From Odontesthes bonariensis (Eukaryota; Chordata; Actinopteri; Atheriniformes; Atherinopsidae): DNA of 64,000 nt. Below, piece after piece: positions 23,202 through 35,235 of this stretch (its first letter is position 1; each line of letters opens with the position of its first letter). The notes beneath the pieces are model-generated. The model did not search any database. It had not been told where the DNA came from and saw only the letters and a program-made list of their open reading frames with translations. Location: NCBI RefSeq assembly GCF_027942865.1, contig NC_134524.1:4388036-4452035 (forward strand). Reading direction: 5' to 3'. The translations under genes were made by a program, and so were the position numbers.

Positions 23202-24038
23202 TAGGGATGGGAATTGATGAGATTTTTACGATTCCAATTCCATTTTCGATTCTGCTTAACGATTCGGTTCTTTATCGGTTCCCTTATCGATTCTCATTTG
23301 GAGAAAAAGGACAACAAACCGGTCGATTAGCATCAACTTTGTTTAGTTTAGAAGTAACACGAGTCATGACCTCACAAACCCAACAACGGTGAGGTCCACA
23401 TTGGTCTATCATGGCCTGGGTAATTTAACTCTTCCTGCTCTGGTGAAAGGAGAAGCTGGAGGTAGAGGTGAACTGGGGGTAGTACCACCAGCCTCTGGCT
23501 CTGAGCCAGTCAGGCTCTGTCTCTCATGATTTCATCTAAATGTAATGCCTGAGAAGGCATTCATTTAACCTTAACCGTTACTAATAGCAGCTTTTACAAT
23601 GAGGCAAATGGTGCTAACATGATAGGCAGTGTTTGTTAGTTAGTTAGTGACCTGCAGTGTTAGCCGAGGACATGCTAACGTTGCTAACGTTGCTAACGTT
23701 GCTGGGTTCAGATTCACCGACGTTAATCATTCATTCATAGTTATTGCATGTTGGTAGTATTTCCTCCCTTTGGTGAAATATTCACTTTGCAAGTTGCCCT
23801 GTTGTCGTCTTTTTTAGGGATGTGTAATAAAACTTTCGAGCGTTTGTACCGCTTGGGCTCCATGTTTACTGTTGGCTGCTGGCTGCACTGGACTCGCCAC
23901 GCAACGTTGCGTGGTGACGTCATTCGCGCCCACTGGAATCGATAAGGGAATCGTTTGCAAAATGGCCAAACGATTCCAAGGAATTGAAACACTGGGAACT
24001 GGTTCTCAACAAGAACCGGTTCTCGATTCCCATCCCTA
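23202..24038. mobile_element. hAT-type element 5, copy 1 (TAGGGATGGGAATTG ends)
   Basis: Inverted ends TAGGGATGGGAAT and ATTCCCATCCCTA are flanked by CTCGTTAA (23,194-23,201) and GTCGTTAA (24,039-24,046). The subterminal regions alternate CGATTC and GGTTC words. A minus-strand BED-type frame is inside. Copy 2 is at 41,324-42,374. Confidence 0.85.
23741..24000 (-). pseudogene. BED-finger fragment of hAT element 5, copy 1
   Basis: The minus-strand frame reads KRYKRSKVLLHIPKKDDN, then RATCKVNISPKGGNTTNMQ. This follows the RSKVW-x(2)-F...C-x2-C...GGNTSNMQ pattern of BED fingers, with the second Cys replaced. The downstream histidine pair is outside the frame. Confidence 0.6.
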
Positions 24039-24472
24039 GTCGTTAATAAAAAGTAGGAGGCTGCAAGACATGAACAAGAAAACACTTTGAGAAACGTTAC
24101 GTTTTCAAGCGTGATGTGGAGAGTGTGTTAAAACACCAGCTGAGGTTCAGACTCGTGACCTTTTAGTGTTGGAACGGCCTCGACTTTCAGCCTCAGTCTT
24201 CCTGCAGAGCTGACGTCGTACTGGTTCTCACCACTAGGGGCACTAGTGGAAATAGGGAGATACCATAGGTGGGTTCTCCAAGTATGGAAATATTCTTGCC
24301 GTTAACTACACGTTCATTTGGTGCATGTCCTCAGAACTGAACGTGACACAAGTTGCAATATGTAGGTGACCAGTAGGGGGCCTGCTTTTGATGTTTCTGT
24401 GTTTTGTATCGTCAGTTTCCCGCCTCGTGCTTGGTTTATTGGACCTCACAAACCATCTGTCGCAGGGGTTCC

Positions 24473-25200
24473 CGAACTTTTCCATGCCAAGGCCCCCCAA
24501 ACAGTATTAGCTTCTGGCCCCCTTTGCAAACCACAAACAATGCTACAAAATATGTAAAGAAACATCAACTTTTAGAACGTATTTTCTTTCTTTTCTTCAC
24601 GGACAGCAGCTCGCTGTGTGAATGCAGCCTGACTAAATGCTCTTCTTTACGTCTGAAGACGTCTGCCGTTTTTTCAGACTCTGCCAGATGTTTTTGTATC
24701 AAGTGACGCTGAAGTTTCGAAGGTTTTAAACACTCATTTGAGAGGGTCTCCAGACAGAGGACGCCATTTCGGGCAATCGTGGCCATTTTTCTGTACGGCT
24801 GTAAAGCCAAACTTAATGTATGCTGCCTCATACTTTCTGATTTTAGTCGGCCAGTTCTTTCAGTTTCTTCCAAGTCAAAAATCTGTCCATTTTGGCTAAG
24901 CTAGCTACATGCTAGCTTGAGGAGCAGAGCAGCTTGAGAACAGGCGCAAACCGCCAGGTCTACGATGTTTTGACTGGCAGCCAATCAGAAAGACAAGCAT
25001 GGCAACTAACATTTCGATATGATATATTATTATAAATTGTATTTTACAATACTGAATAAAAAAAAATGTGACAATTTTTTATAATGATGTTTAAAAAAAA
25101 ATGTAATTCTATTTTTTTATTTTTGCATTTTTTTCATCTTCACTCCAATTTTCTGAGGCCCCCCTTGCGCCCTTGGCATGGAAAAGTTTGGGAACCCCTG
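24473..25200. mobile_element. hAT-type element 6 (CAGGGGTTCCC ends)
   Basis: The ends CAGGGGTTCCCGAACTTTTCC and GGAAAAGTTTGGGAACCCCTG form a long inverted repeat that continues inward through CATGCCAAGG. The flanks ATCTGTCG and GTCTAGCG match only partly, so the duplication is decayed. A ZBED5-like fragment is on the minus strand. Confidence 0.8.
24565..24873 (-). pseudogene. ZBED5-like finger fragment of hAT element 6
   Basis: The frame contains LSNECLKPSKLQRHLIQKHL, the signature found after the cysteine pair in the ZBED5/Buster branch of hAT transposases (N-x-x-x-K-P-S-K-L-x-R-H-L-x-x-K-H). The first cysteines are degraded. The region after the finger (K..DVFRRKEEH) also matches the family layout, but the frame stops soon after. 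Confidence 0.65.
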
Positions 25201-25202
25201 GT

Positions 25203-25316
25203 CTAGCGTAGCGACGCCTACTGATCGGGAGGTGAACTGCCTCGCGTATCCGACATCCCGACGGAGAACTTCGAAAGGACGGACTATGGAGCGACGGAGA
25301 AGCATACCGAGGCCTT
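25203..25316. mobile_element. Fragment of the GGCTGATTTATGG element
   Basis: Third copy of the TAGCGTAGCG ... CATACCGAGGCC block, adjoining the hAT end at 25,200. Confidence 0.6.
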
Positions 25317-25320
25317 TACT

Positions 25321-27047
25321 ATGGCAACAGAGACGGTTGCTTGCGTGAACAAGGTGAAACAGGAAGTCCGTCCCGACCGTGTCACAGGGAAGACGTTCCC
25401 CCCCAACACCGCGGTGCTGCCCATTATGTTGGCTGCAGAACCAGCCTTTTATGCAGCACCTGAACACAAAAAAAACACGTTTATTGTATAATGTAGTGGC
25501 CACAGAGTAATGACGCCATTAGCATTTAGACTGGTTCTCTATAAGCCTCCCTTTCATCACACGCTTCTATCAACGGGTAAAAAAAAATCTCCCAGAAAAA
25601 TGAAGGCTCCATTAGCCGCTGAGAGGAAATCCGTCTTCTTCTGCCCACGAACAGGCTGCTGTTTCATCTTATTGAGCGCTTTCCGTGGCTTTCTCCATGA
25701 AGCTGAAATGGCAGACGGACGGTCGGACAACCAGGGTGACTGGGAGAGTCGGCCTGTTGGTGCCCTGCGGGTCTGAACATCTGTTTCTTCATGTTCTGAA
25801 TCGAACCGGGTCGTATTTGTTGCAGATTTTACGGCTTTAGCTGCAAAAAAAAGTGAACTGAAAACAGAAGGCAGGGATTTGCTACTCCCACAAATCAACA
25901 TTTTATTCACGAGAGAACACGGAAAACACATCGAACATGCCAAAAATATCAGCTACATTAGCATCCGCTCTTCTTTTAGCAACATCTGGACCTGTCTGAT
26001 GGAGGATTCCGGGCTCTTCTTTGTTGTGTTTCAGGCGGTGAAACATCTGGACTGCGGGCAGCTCAGTCCAGCAGGAACAGATGCAGGATGTGGGTTCATC
26101 TTCCGTGTCTTACTTTGGATTAGTGACTTCAACTTTTCTCCGTTCAGAGATTTAGTTTCATTTGTTTTTTCATTTCCTGTGTTCCTGTTTTATTTCCTCA
26201 GTCCTGCTTTCTGCCCCCCCCCCCCCCCCCCTGCTGGCTTATTCCACACCCTTAAATCCAAGTTGTTGTACCAGTTTTAAGGATGTTTTTTCCTCTTCTA
26301 CGCATTTCTGTATCCATAAACATTTGTGATAATTTCATTTTTCCTTGAACATGGCTAATTGAATTTAGTTAGCATAATATTTGTGCCGTTCGGGGGATTT
26401 CTTGCTGTGTATTCGTGCATGAATGTATTTTTTAAGCCTCTCTATGAAATGAATCAAAGTGCAGACACATGTTTGCTGTGATTGATTGAGCCAATTTAAA
26501 GTCATGTTGTGGCTGTGCAGCATTTCAGGAAGTGTGCGGCTCACAGATAAACACACGGCTGATGTTTTCAATGCTAACAACTCACTCAAGATGTCAAATA
26601 TTAGAGTTATCTTCAACTCCAGGCAAAGTGTGAAATGACTTCCTGAAGCGGTGGATTTTTTTTTAGTTTTCTCTAGCAGGAAGTGATGTTTTTAGGAGCC
26701 AATCAGTCCTCAGGAAGCAAAGATCAATTATTTCATGCTCTGTGTGTCTAAATGTATGCATTGCATTTACCCGCAGCGTTAATATGTCGAACTGTGGGAG
26801 AGGAACTGATGAAGATCGGCAACGTTTTCTGCTTGCAGCTTCTCATAAGTGAAGATTTGCATCTTTTCTTCGGAGTCATATCGCTGTGAACTGACGATAT
26901 TTAAGTTTTTTAGGGCACTTTTTCATCAAATATCAGCTTTTTAGAAACAGTGTGACGTGTTCATAATGTTCGGAGCATTGATGCATTAAGCTGAATTATG
27001 TTTTGGAGAAACCGCTTCTTTAATCACCTGCCAAGACTTGTTGTATC
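25321..27047. other. Spacer with no recognisable gene
   Basis: A poly-C run lies at about 26,214-26,231. No gene or element border recognised. Confidence 0.4.
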
Positions 27048-27055
27048 TTGTTCTG

Positions 27056-27862
27056 TAGGGATGCACCGATCCGATATTTGGATCGGATATCGGTACCGAT
27101 GACAATGGGCTGATTTATATCGGCTGATATTTTTTTTAAATGTATTTATTTATGTATTTATTTATTTATCTATTTTTATTTTTATTATTTATTCTTTTTT
27201 TTACATTTGTTTTGACTTTTTTTTTTTTTTTTTTTTACATTTTTTTAATTTATTTTTAATTTATTATTATTATTATTTTTTATTTGATTTATCTATCTAT
27301 TTTTCCTCCTTATCCTGTCCAGCATTGGCATTCATCAAGGGCCTTCTGCACCCTCTGGTGGTGAAAAACTTTGGACTACCTGATTTATTTATTTATTTAT
27401 CTATTTCATTTTTTACCAAGCTGGAGAAGCTGTTGTTTTGTTCAGATGCTTTTTTTTAAATGTATGTTTAATTCCTATTTGCACAAAGAGCTAATTGCTA
27501 TTTATTTTGAAAGTCTACCAACCAAGCTGGTGAAGCTATTGTTTTTGTCTCCTCAATTTCAGCTCCTTTATTATCTAATATTTTGTTTTACATTTTATTT
27601 TGAATCCCTAATTGCACTGACTGAACCAGTTGCACCAGTTTATGGTTAAGATTGTTTTACTGGTGCACAATTATTACATAAATAAGTAATTCGGTACATT
27701 TATATCTGATTTTATAAAAATAGGAAAGAAATATTTAAGTTAAGTCTGATGTAGCCTTGCACAAAAGATTGATCCCAGTCTTTTCCACACGAGGAAACTC
27801 ACCGTTTGTTACCATGATTCTGCGCTGTTTTGCTGTATCGGCATCGGGTTGGTGCATCCCTC
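27056..27862. mobile_element. hAT-type element 7 (TAGGGATGCACCGAT ends)
   Basis: Ends TAGGGATGCACC and GGTGCATCCCTC are flanked by TTGTTCTG (27,048-27,055) and TTGTTCAG (27,863-27,870). Subterminal words GATCGGATATCGG recur. The interior is dominated by T runs and lacks a recognisable BED frame. Confidence 0.85.
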
Positions 27863-27959
27863 TTGTTCAGCCATTCGGCACTAATTGTTTGGCATCCCAG
27901 GACTAAGACATCTGAACCAATCACAGCAGTTTTAAAATCTTTAAAATCCCAGAACGCTT

Positions 27960-28375
27960 TAGGCCCAAATGCATCTGTGATCTGTTCAGAGAATATAAAG
28001 CCAGCAGAGCTCTTAGATCCAAGGACTCAGGTCAGCTGGTCCAGTCCAGAGTCCAGACTAAACATGGAGAAGCAGCATTTAGCTGTTATGCTGCAAACAA
28101 GTGGAACAAACTGCCAGTGGAGATTAAACTTTCACCAAATGGAGACATTTTTAAATCCAGGTTAAAAACATTTCTGTTCTCATGTGTCTATGCATGAAAT
28201 CTGCACGCTATCTTTGAACTTATCTGGACTGTTGCTGGTTTTTAAATTCATCTAAATAATTTTATTTGTTTCTCTTTATATTCTTTTATGTATTTTTAAT
28301 GCTTCTTACACTCCCTGCTGCAATGCTTTTATTTTATGTAAAGCACTTTGAACTGTTTTGTACATGAAATGTCTT
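27960..28375 (+). mobile_element. L2-like LINE C-terminal fragment
   Basis: In one frame the text ends AANKWNKLPVEI ... DIFKSRLKTFLFSCVYA and a stop, the usual end of an L2-type ORF2 protein. A tail with GTAAAGCACTTTGAACTG follows. Upstream frames are shifted. Confidence 0.7.
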
Positions 28376-28739
28376 CAGCGTGGTGGGATGCTAACTGCTC
28401 GTAAAGACCCACACAGACACGTCTGGCTTCCCGAAATGTGACAAAGTCACACGCTTACTGACGTTCGATCCAAATAAATCCCAAACTTAAGACGGTAAAA
28501 TGGCCTGTAAGAGGCAGCGTACACATTTACTTTCAGAGGATTGTTCCTGTTCCTCTTACTCTGCATCGCATTCAATCAATGAAACACCAGAAAACCACCA
28601 GTCTTTGAATCTGAAATAATGGAGTTGCTTAAATGAGGCTCTCAAAGCAAGAAATATCAGTAAAAGTCGCTTCAAAGGGACTTCAAAAAACGTCCCGTCT
28701 TCAAACGAGCAAAATGATCAAAGGGCGCAGCCTGTGGAC

Positions 28740-29656
28740 GTGTGTTTAAATCCAGGCTGAAAACAGTTCTAGTTAGCTTATATACATATATTTATTTAGC
28801 ATATGACACCTGTAAGTATTTTATCTGCACTCTTCACTTTTAAATTAATTAATTAATGATTATTTTTTTTTATATTTTTCTTTCCCCCCTCTTCTTTGAT
28901 GGCTTTTAACTGTGTTTTAATTTTTATCTTTTAACCCTCCTGTTGTCTTGCGGGTCAAAAGTGAGCCACTACCATGTTTAGCTGTAGAAAAAATACCTTA
29001 AACTATCTTTTTCCAACTTGAAATGTTATGACTTTTCCTAAAGGGACCCCATCATTAGAAAAAGTCAGACTTTATTTTTGTTCATGTTTCCATGTGGGCT
29101 GTACACCACTAGGGTACAAAGATTGTCTTATGGGTCATTTTTGACCCGTGAATTATAAAAAAACATTTAAACACCAGAAAAAAAGTTCACTGTTTTTTTC
29201 CCCTTTCAATATAATTAATTCAGAAGTATTTACTTCACATTTATATAATAGCAATAATAAACCTTTATTATGTAAAAGAAAACTGAGAAAACAAGAAAAC
29301 TGTTGGTCCAACTGACAGTTGGTTTGTGGTAAAAAAAAAAAACTGTAATCCTGAAAACTGGTGATTGTCTTTTTGTATTGTGTAACAAAAAATACATGAT
29401 AAAAAATGTATTGAATTGAGTTGAATAGATAAATAACAGGTGGTTTCATCATACAAAATAGATTTTGGATTTAAAATTCAATTAAGTTGCTTTATTTTGG
29501 GGCTTTGGTAGGGCGGCTCATTTCTGACCCGTAGGACAAGAGGAGTAAACACAATGTTAAGACCGCACAAAGGGTTAAATGCCTTGTCTTTATGTAAATA
29601 AAGCACTTTGAGTTGCCTGTGGTATGAAATGCGCTGTATAAATAAAGATGCCTTGC
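28740..29656 (+). mobile_element. LINE 3' tail split by a piggyBac-like insertion
   Basis: The left part (28,740-28,930) starts TTTAAATCCAGGCTGAAAAC, and the right part (29,579-29,656) carries AAAGCACTTTGAGTTGCC and ATAAATAAAGATGCC. Together they form the same tail seen at 12,950-13,176. The TTAA element at 28,931-29,578 sits exactly between them, giving the order of events: LINE first, then the DNA element. Confidence 0.75.
28931..29578 (+). mobile_element. piggyBac-like TTAA element, copy 2 (complete ends)
   Basis: Starts TTAACCCTCCTGTTGTC and ends GCACAAAGGGTTAA, with TTAA intact on both sides. It contains GGGTCAAAAGTGA and GGGTCATTTTTGACCC words and no transposase. Confidence 0.9.
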
Positions 29657-30163
29657 CTTGTGTTTGTGGGACTTTTGTGTGCCATTGACCTGTTCGACTC
29701 GAGGCTCGGAGGCCGTTTCTGCCTCCGTTGTTCCGTCTCAGTGCAGAAATATTTGTGTCTTCAGCAGCACGACTCTCACGTGCTCACTCGTGTTATTTAT
29801 TCTGCACATTTACAGCCGGAGACGCCTCCCTCGCTCGTCTTTCCAAATGGATGCAAAGTGTTCATTCCAACCAGACCTGCAGTACAGAGGAGGCCCAGTG
29901 AGGAACAGCCGATAACCCGACGTGTGTCTCCATCTGGTGGTGATCAGAGGAACGACACCTTTCTCCCATCTCCACACCGGCTTGTTTAATTCAACTTATA
30001 TTCGTGTTTGTCTTTGCCTGAGTGGAACCAAACCATTTCTGAGCAGGAATATGAACATTTTGAAGGTAATTTTTTCTCTTAAAACCTACCGTGTGCAGCT
30101 GAAAGCTTAAAAACCACAAAAAGAACGAGTTGAAACACCTCCTACAGTTTCCCTGCATCTGAA
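29657..30163. other. Spacer with no recognisable gene
   Basis: No conserved motif recognised on either strand. Confidence 0.45.
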
Positions 30164-30171
30164 GTTATTAT

Positions 30172-31070
30172 TAGGGCTGGGCAATGATTAACATCTTTAA
30201 TCTCATTAATCTCATGATTTCCCTGATTAATCACGATTAATCGTATTTGTACGCAAAATCCAAAAATTAATCCAAAAGTAGTGTATAGCTTTTAGCATTT
30301 AGCTTTATTTTAAATGTGCTGCCATATGAATGAAAGTGCCATAACATTTGTTGTGCAAACACACTTTTAACATCAGCATCTTTCTGTAGTTTTTCTGTAG
30401 AAGCCTCGCTCCACTGTCTGTTTCCTTGAATGACTTGCTGCTATCAGTTGTGTGTTTTGCCTTTAAGTGATATTTTAGACTGGAACTACTACGCTGAGAA
30501 GACAATTCAACTTGGCAGTGTTTACAGATGACTTTGGTTCTGTCGACTCCGCCGTCTGGAAGAACTTTAAAATGAAAATGGCCGAGTAAAAGTTCCGTAC
30601 CCTTCTCCATGTTTGGTGGATCCGCCGATTACTTTATCTTCCTGTTCCACAGCAGACAGCAACAGACTTTTACAAAATAAAAGCCTGTGAGCGACAGACT
30701 TTTACTAAATAAAAGCCTGTGAGCCACAGACTTTTACAATAATAAAAGCCTGTGAGCAACAGACTTTTACAAAATAAAAGCCTGTGAAGAACAGACTTTT
30801 ACAAAATAAAAGCCAAAATAAAAACCCGGTTTGAGTCCCGCATTGTACAGCCCTGTACTGCGTGTCGTTCCCCCTCTCTCTGCCCCCTGCTTCCTGTCTC
30901 TCTGAACTTTCCTATCCATTAAAGGCACAAAAGCCCCCCAAAAATTATTATTTTTAAATTTAAAATAAAATAAAAAAAGCGTTAAAAGGCTAATGCACGA
31001 TAAAATAATTATCGGCGTTAAATAATCAATGCGTTAACGCGATAATAACGAGTTAACTCGCCCAGCCCTA
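30172..31070 (-). mobile_element. hAT-type element 4, copy 2 (perfect target duplication)
   Basis: Ends TAGGGCTGGGC and GCCCAGCCCTA are flanked by GTTATTAT on both sides (30,164-30,171 and 31,071-31,078). It is in reverse orientation to copy 1 and holds the same BED frame, five direct copies of the 31-bp CAGACTTTTAC unit (about 30,660-30,815) and the SINE piece with its longer tail (30,830-30,950). The exact duplication suggests a fairly recent insertion. Confidence 0.93.
30305..30610 (-). CDS. BED-finger-only protein of hAT element 4, copy 2
   Basis: The 101-residue frame is the counterpart of 17,779-18,084, starting MEKGTELLLGHFHFKVLP. C-x2-C (VICKHCQVEL) and H-x(4)-H (LKYHLKAKH) are intact. 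The shared length and stop in two dispersed copies show that the truncation belongs to the family and is not damage to one copy. Whether it is translated is unknown. Confidence 0.6.
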   Translation of the reverse strand: MEKGTELLLGHFHFKVLPDGGVDRTKVICKHCQVELSSQRSSSSLKYHLKAKHTTDSSKSFKETDSGARLLQKNYRKMLMLKVCLHNKCYGTFIHMAAHLK

Positions 31071-31078
31071 GTTATTAT

Positions 31079-32400
31079 GAAACTGAATTTTATCTAAACA
31101 AGTTAAATAATGTGGGCTGCGTGACATCAACAATTACAAAGCATTTTAAATTAAAGGTGCATTACAAACGGTTGCCTGTTCACCACTAAATGACCCATGG
31201 GGCTCCAAGTTTGACGAGCTTTTAACTATCTGGACAGATCATCAATATAAAGATTAAAAAGAACCTCGTCTGATTTCATTTCTGACCTCGACTGGAGCTG
31301 AAACACTTTCAGCCCATTTAATTATTATGGTCTGGTATGCATGATCTATAAACAGCTCTTTAACTGTAGTTAGCCCCATCAGGAGCTTCAGAGGCATCAG
31401 TGAAACGCGAAATAATGTTGTTTACAGTTTAAAAACACACGTCGGTAACATGTTTGGAGCCCGAGCAGAAAAATACGACTCTTAGAGGATGTTTATCCAG
31501 GTTTTTTTTAATTCTGTTTTGGGAAATTAAATTTAAAAAATGAGACGAATATTCCGAATATTCCGAATATTCCGGCTTCGTAAAAAATACCCAAAATAAT
31601 TCAAACTGTATCCCTTTAATGCATAAATTAGACTATATTTCACTTCCAAGGACATGAGGATCCTCTTTATTTTTCTTGTGCACATCATGCAGACCTTTGA
31701 TAAATGAGTGATACTTACTCTGGTTTTTGTCGATTTTTTTTGCTGCTCTCTGAGCTGAATTATCCTCCTGAAGGAGTTTTATAATCCTTTCCATTGATCC
31801 CACTGACAGATCTCTTGTTTAGGTTCATGTTTCCTGTGAGTCAGCAGATTTAGCTCTGCGTGCACGCTCTCTTAACCGCAGGCTCATTTGCATATTTAGG
31901 CTAATGCAGATGTTTGCTTTAGAAAGTAAAAGCTGATTCCATTTCCTCTTCATAATGTGGGAAAATGCTGCTAATTGCGACAGTTTTTATTTTATTTTCT
32001 GAGGCACGTTTTGTTTTAAAAAAGCCAAAATGTTCAGCTAATAAGTAAAGTACTTGTTGCTTTAAATTAAACTTATTTATTCAGACTGATTCTTTTAAGA
32101 ACTGATATATAATGAAATAAAAAGACGAGCAACTGAACGAACAGGCGGATGAGTGAAGAAATGTAGAAATATCTTTAATTTACCATAACGGCCCGTCTTC
32201 TTCTGACGGAAACCGAACCTGGAAAAGCAAACTTGTGAGTTTTCTTTTTTTTTTCATTTTTCGACATGAAAATAAAATCCACGACTGGACTAAAAACAAA
32301 ATACCAACCAAGAACTGAGGAAACCGTTAAAGACCCAAAAAGCCACGACTGTTTACTCCGTTAGGAAGGCTTATCATCGTCGTGTCAGAGTGTGCTCAGT
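31079..32400. other. Spacer with no recognisable gene
   Basis: Holds a small triple repeat of GAATATTCC near 31,550-31,572. Otherwise no recognisable feature. Confidence 0.4.
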
Positions 32401-32404
32401 AGGT

Positions 32405-32990
32405 CGGTTTGAGGGGGTCCGGTTTGGCGAGAATCGGGTCTCTGCACTTTGCGGATGATGTGGTTCTGTTGGCGTCCTCAGGCCGTGACCTTCAGCTCTC
32501 ACTGGAGCGGTTTGCAGCCGAGTGTGAAGCGGCTGGGATGAGAATCAGCACCTCCAAATCTGAGACCGTGGTCCTCGGCCGGGTTGGGAACGAGTTCCTT
32601 CCCCAAGTGGAGGAGTTCAAGTATCTCGGGGTCTTGTTCACGAGTGAGGGACGAATGGAGCAGGAGATTGACAGACGGATCGGTGCGGCGTCTGCAGTGA
32701 TGCGGCCTCTGCACCGGCCCGTCGTGGTGAAGAAGGAGCTGAGCCAGAAGGCGAAGCTCTCGATTTACCGGTCAGTCTATGTTCCTACCCTCACCTATGG
32801 TCACGAGCTGTGGGTAGTGACCGAAAGAACGAGATTGCGAATACAAGCGGCCGAAATGGGTTTCCTCTGCATGGAGAGGAGTCAGATGAGGTGGCTCAGG
32901 CATCTGGTTAGGACGCCTCCCCGGTGAAGAGACCCCGGGGGAGAACCAGGACACGTTGGAGAGACTATAGCTACTCCTTCCTTTGGGTGA
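32405..32990 (+). mobile_element. Non-LTR retrotransposon reverse-transcriptase fragment
   Basis: The 172-residue frame 32,409-32,927 begins just before the catalytic motif FADDVVLL (reverse transcriptase motif C, with the two metal-binding aspartates). It continues SGRDLQLSLERFAAECEA, KYLGVLFTSEG, RRIGAASAVMRPL and VPTLTYGHELW. After AAEMGFL an internal deletion joins to ERSQMRWLRHLVRTPP, and the tail ends in a broken RTRWRDYS-like stretch. The piece is 5' truncated and lacks an endonuclease. Fragments of the same family lie at 3044-3405 and 19,173-19,290. Confidence 0.85.
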
Positions 32991-33491
32991 ACCGTGTTCA
33001 TTATTCATGTTTTATGGGATAAATAAGCTGTTCTCGTGGTGGCTTTTACCAAAGCGTCGGCAGACGGCTACAGCTAAACCTGCTGAACAAGATGTCAGGT
33101 GCATGATCGTTGTCATTGTCACGCCATCGTGGCACCAGCTGCAGAAGCCAATAGAAATGTAGAACGGCTGAGGCTGTGTACTTAAATGAACACGGAACAA
33201 GGAAGATTTCCATTTCAACGACCGCCCAGTTGGATTGAAAAGAAGCTCAGCCCGTCTTAGATTTGCATTCACTCCACAAGGTGCGTGAGGTCGTCACTTC
33301 TATCTGATTTTACAGACTGAAGCCAAGGTAAGACTAAAGCTTTCTCTTCAAGTTCAAGTCCAACTTTAAAGTCACTTTTTTCCCCTGAATTTAGTTCAAC
33401 ATGTTTTTTTAAAGATGCTGAAATCAGAAGGAAGGATTCAGTATTATCTTTGACTTTATCGACACCTCTGATTGTTTCATCTGTGCTACAG

Positions 33492-33590
33492 ACCGTCAGC
33501 GTCGGAGCTCTCGGTGCCCAGCGTTGTTTTTACAGCCTGAAAGTTTGACGAGAGGAACCTGCTGAAACCTGCAGAGCCTGCTGAAACCTG
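33492..33590 (+). pseudogene. FAM111 untranslated exon 2, unit A copy
   Basis: Acceptor TGTGCTACAG precedes the exon and GTGAGTCGGC follows. It is 8 bases longer than the unit B and C copies because GCTGAAACCTG-like text is repeated at its end. No coding exons follow it in this unit. Confidence 0.5.
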
Positions 33591-33888
33591 GTGAGTCGGC
33601 AGTTTTTACTGACTCCTTTCAACAGATTAATGTTTCAACTGATCCACGTTAATGTCTGTTAAGTTTAAAAAAACACCACACAGATTGTTTCAGGCTGTGT
33701 CAGGGTTAAACCTGTCATCAAATATGTATCGGGCTAAATAATATATCTCCGCTACACAAAGTTCCAGTTCTATCGTTCTCAATCGATAAATTATAGTTTT
33801 TGTGTTCTTCAAAGAGTTTGTTCTAACATAAAAACAACAGAACTTTTGAAGTGTATTTTCTTTCCTCTAAATAATGTTTGGCAACAAT

Positions 33889-34399
33889 CAGGGCCGGCCC
33901 AAGCCTTTATGGGGCCTTAAGCAGAATTTCATTTGGGGCCCCCCTACCATCACCTCAGCTCCAGATGCCTCATTATTCCACAGGCTAAACTGTTATGTGT
34001 GTAACGGACCCACAATCATTAGCATTATTTGTAATCCTCTTACATTATACAGGTGTCATTCTTGTTTTTAACCTTAAAGGGAAAGCAAACTCATAAATAT
34101 GGTTTAATTAACTTCTACATAAAGAGTGATGTATAAGTATGGCTCATTAATTTAACTATTTGAAAGTAACATCAGCAGGCTGGAGACTGCATTTATAGTA
34201 AACATGTTAAATAGTTTAATTTCTTTCAGATGTGCAATGGTGTGCAAAATGTCCAAAATACAAATACAAAATAGAATCAAATGACATCTTACAGAAAAAT
34301 AAAGTTGTAATAAAATTAAATTCAAAATTGCTCTCGGGGCCCCCTGGTGGCGTGGGGGCCCTAAGCGACCGCATAGTTGGCATATGCCTTGGGGCTCTG
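33889..34399. mobile_element. hAT-type element 8 in unit A (CAGGGCCGGCCC ends)
   Basis: Starts CAGGGCCGGCCCAAGCC and ends TTGGGGCTCTG, flanked by GCAACAAT (33,881-33,888) and GCAACAAG (34,400-34,407). The same element sits at the same place in unit C, so it was inserted before the units were duplicated. Confidence 0.85.
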
Positions 34400-35235
34400 G
34401 CAACAAGTCAAGTATTTTGTGTGTTTCGTCCTTTTCACTCACACAGAGCTGTGTTGCTGCATCGCATTCCTTTTCTCGCAAATGGAAACTTAAGGCAGTA
34501 ATTTCTGGAAATGGGTCACATGGTTTGTGATGTCATGCAGGGCTTGCATAGAGCTGTGCATGCAGTGACATGCGGCTTCACTTAGGTCCGGGGCCCGGGG
34601 GTTGGGGACCGCTGCTCTACAGGACCTTTTAGCTGAGAAAACAACTTGTTGAACATTTATATCGTTGTCTTCCTCGCCATGCTGGACTCTACCTGTTGGA
34701 CTCTTGCTCAATAAAAATGTTTGAGCAATACCATCTCATTGTTGCATCAGTTTATGAAGCCACGAGAGAGCAAAGGCGACTGAAAAGAGCTCCCAGCTTG
34801 ATTCAGTAGCAGGTAAACGTGCCTGAAAGTAAAAAGCAGACGTCGGAGAGGACTGTTTGAAATTAATGAGAGAGTTTCTGTGCCTTTGAATGTTTTGCTT
34901 TGGATTATCTTGAGATAAAAGTTTGGCCATTTTTATTGTGACGCTTCAGCTTTCAGCTGAATCTGAGTAGAACAAATATCCAACTGTAATTCCTGTGTGA
35001 CTGAGTGTAACTGAAAACCAGGCAACACGCTGCCTACAGGTGTGTTACAGATGATGTAACTTTTACTGTTCAAAGTCCACAACATACTTCTTTTTTCTTC
35101 CAGGCAAACATTGCTGTTCCAGAGTTGCTCAGCCTTTTTTGAACAAATTAATGTTTCAACTGACCCACGTTAATGTCTGTTAAGTTTAAAAAAACACCAC
35201 ACAGATTGTTTCAGGCTGTGCCAGGGTTAAACTAT

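Larger units (their letters stand above)
33105..35235 (+). repeat. Duplicated unit A: FAM111 5' region without coding exons
   Basis: Homologous to 42,715-43,312 (unit B) and 50,245-51,700 plus 53,690-53,850 (unit C). It includes a noncoding exon ending at 33,327 (donor GTAAGA), a second at 33,492-33,590 (donor GTGAGT), and a hAT insertion shared with unit C. Relative to unit C, about 2 kb (51,690-53,690) containing the first FAM111 coding exon is missing, and after 35,140 the text jumps back to a partial repeat of 33,625-33,715. Unit A is therefore a decayed partial FAM111 duplicate. Confidence 0.8.
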
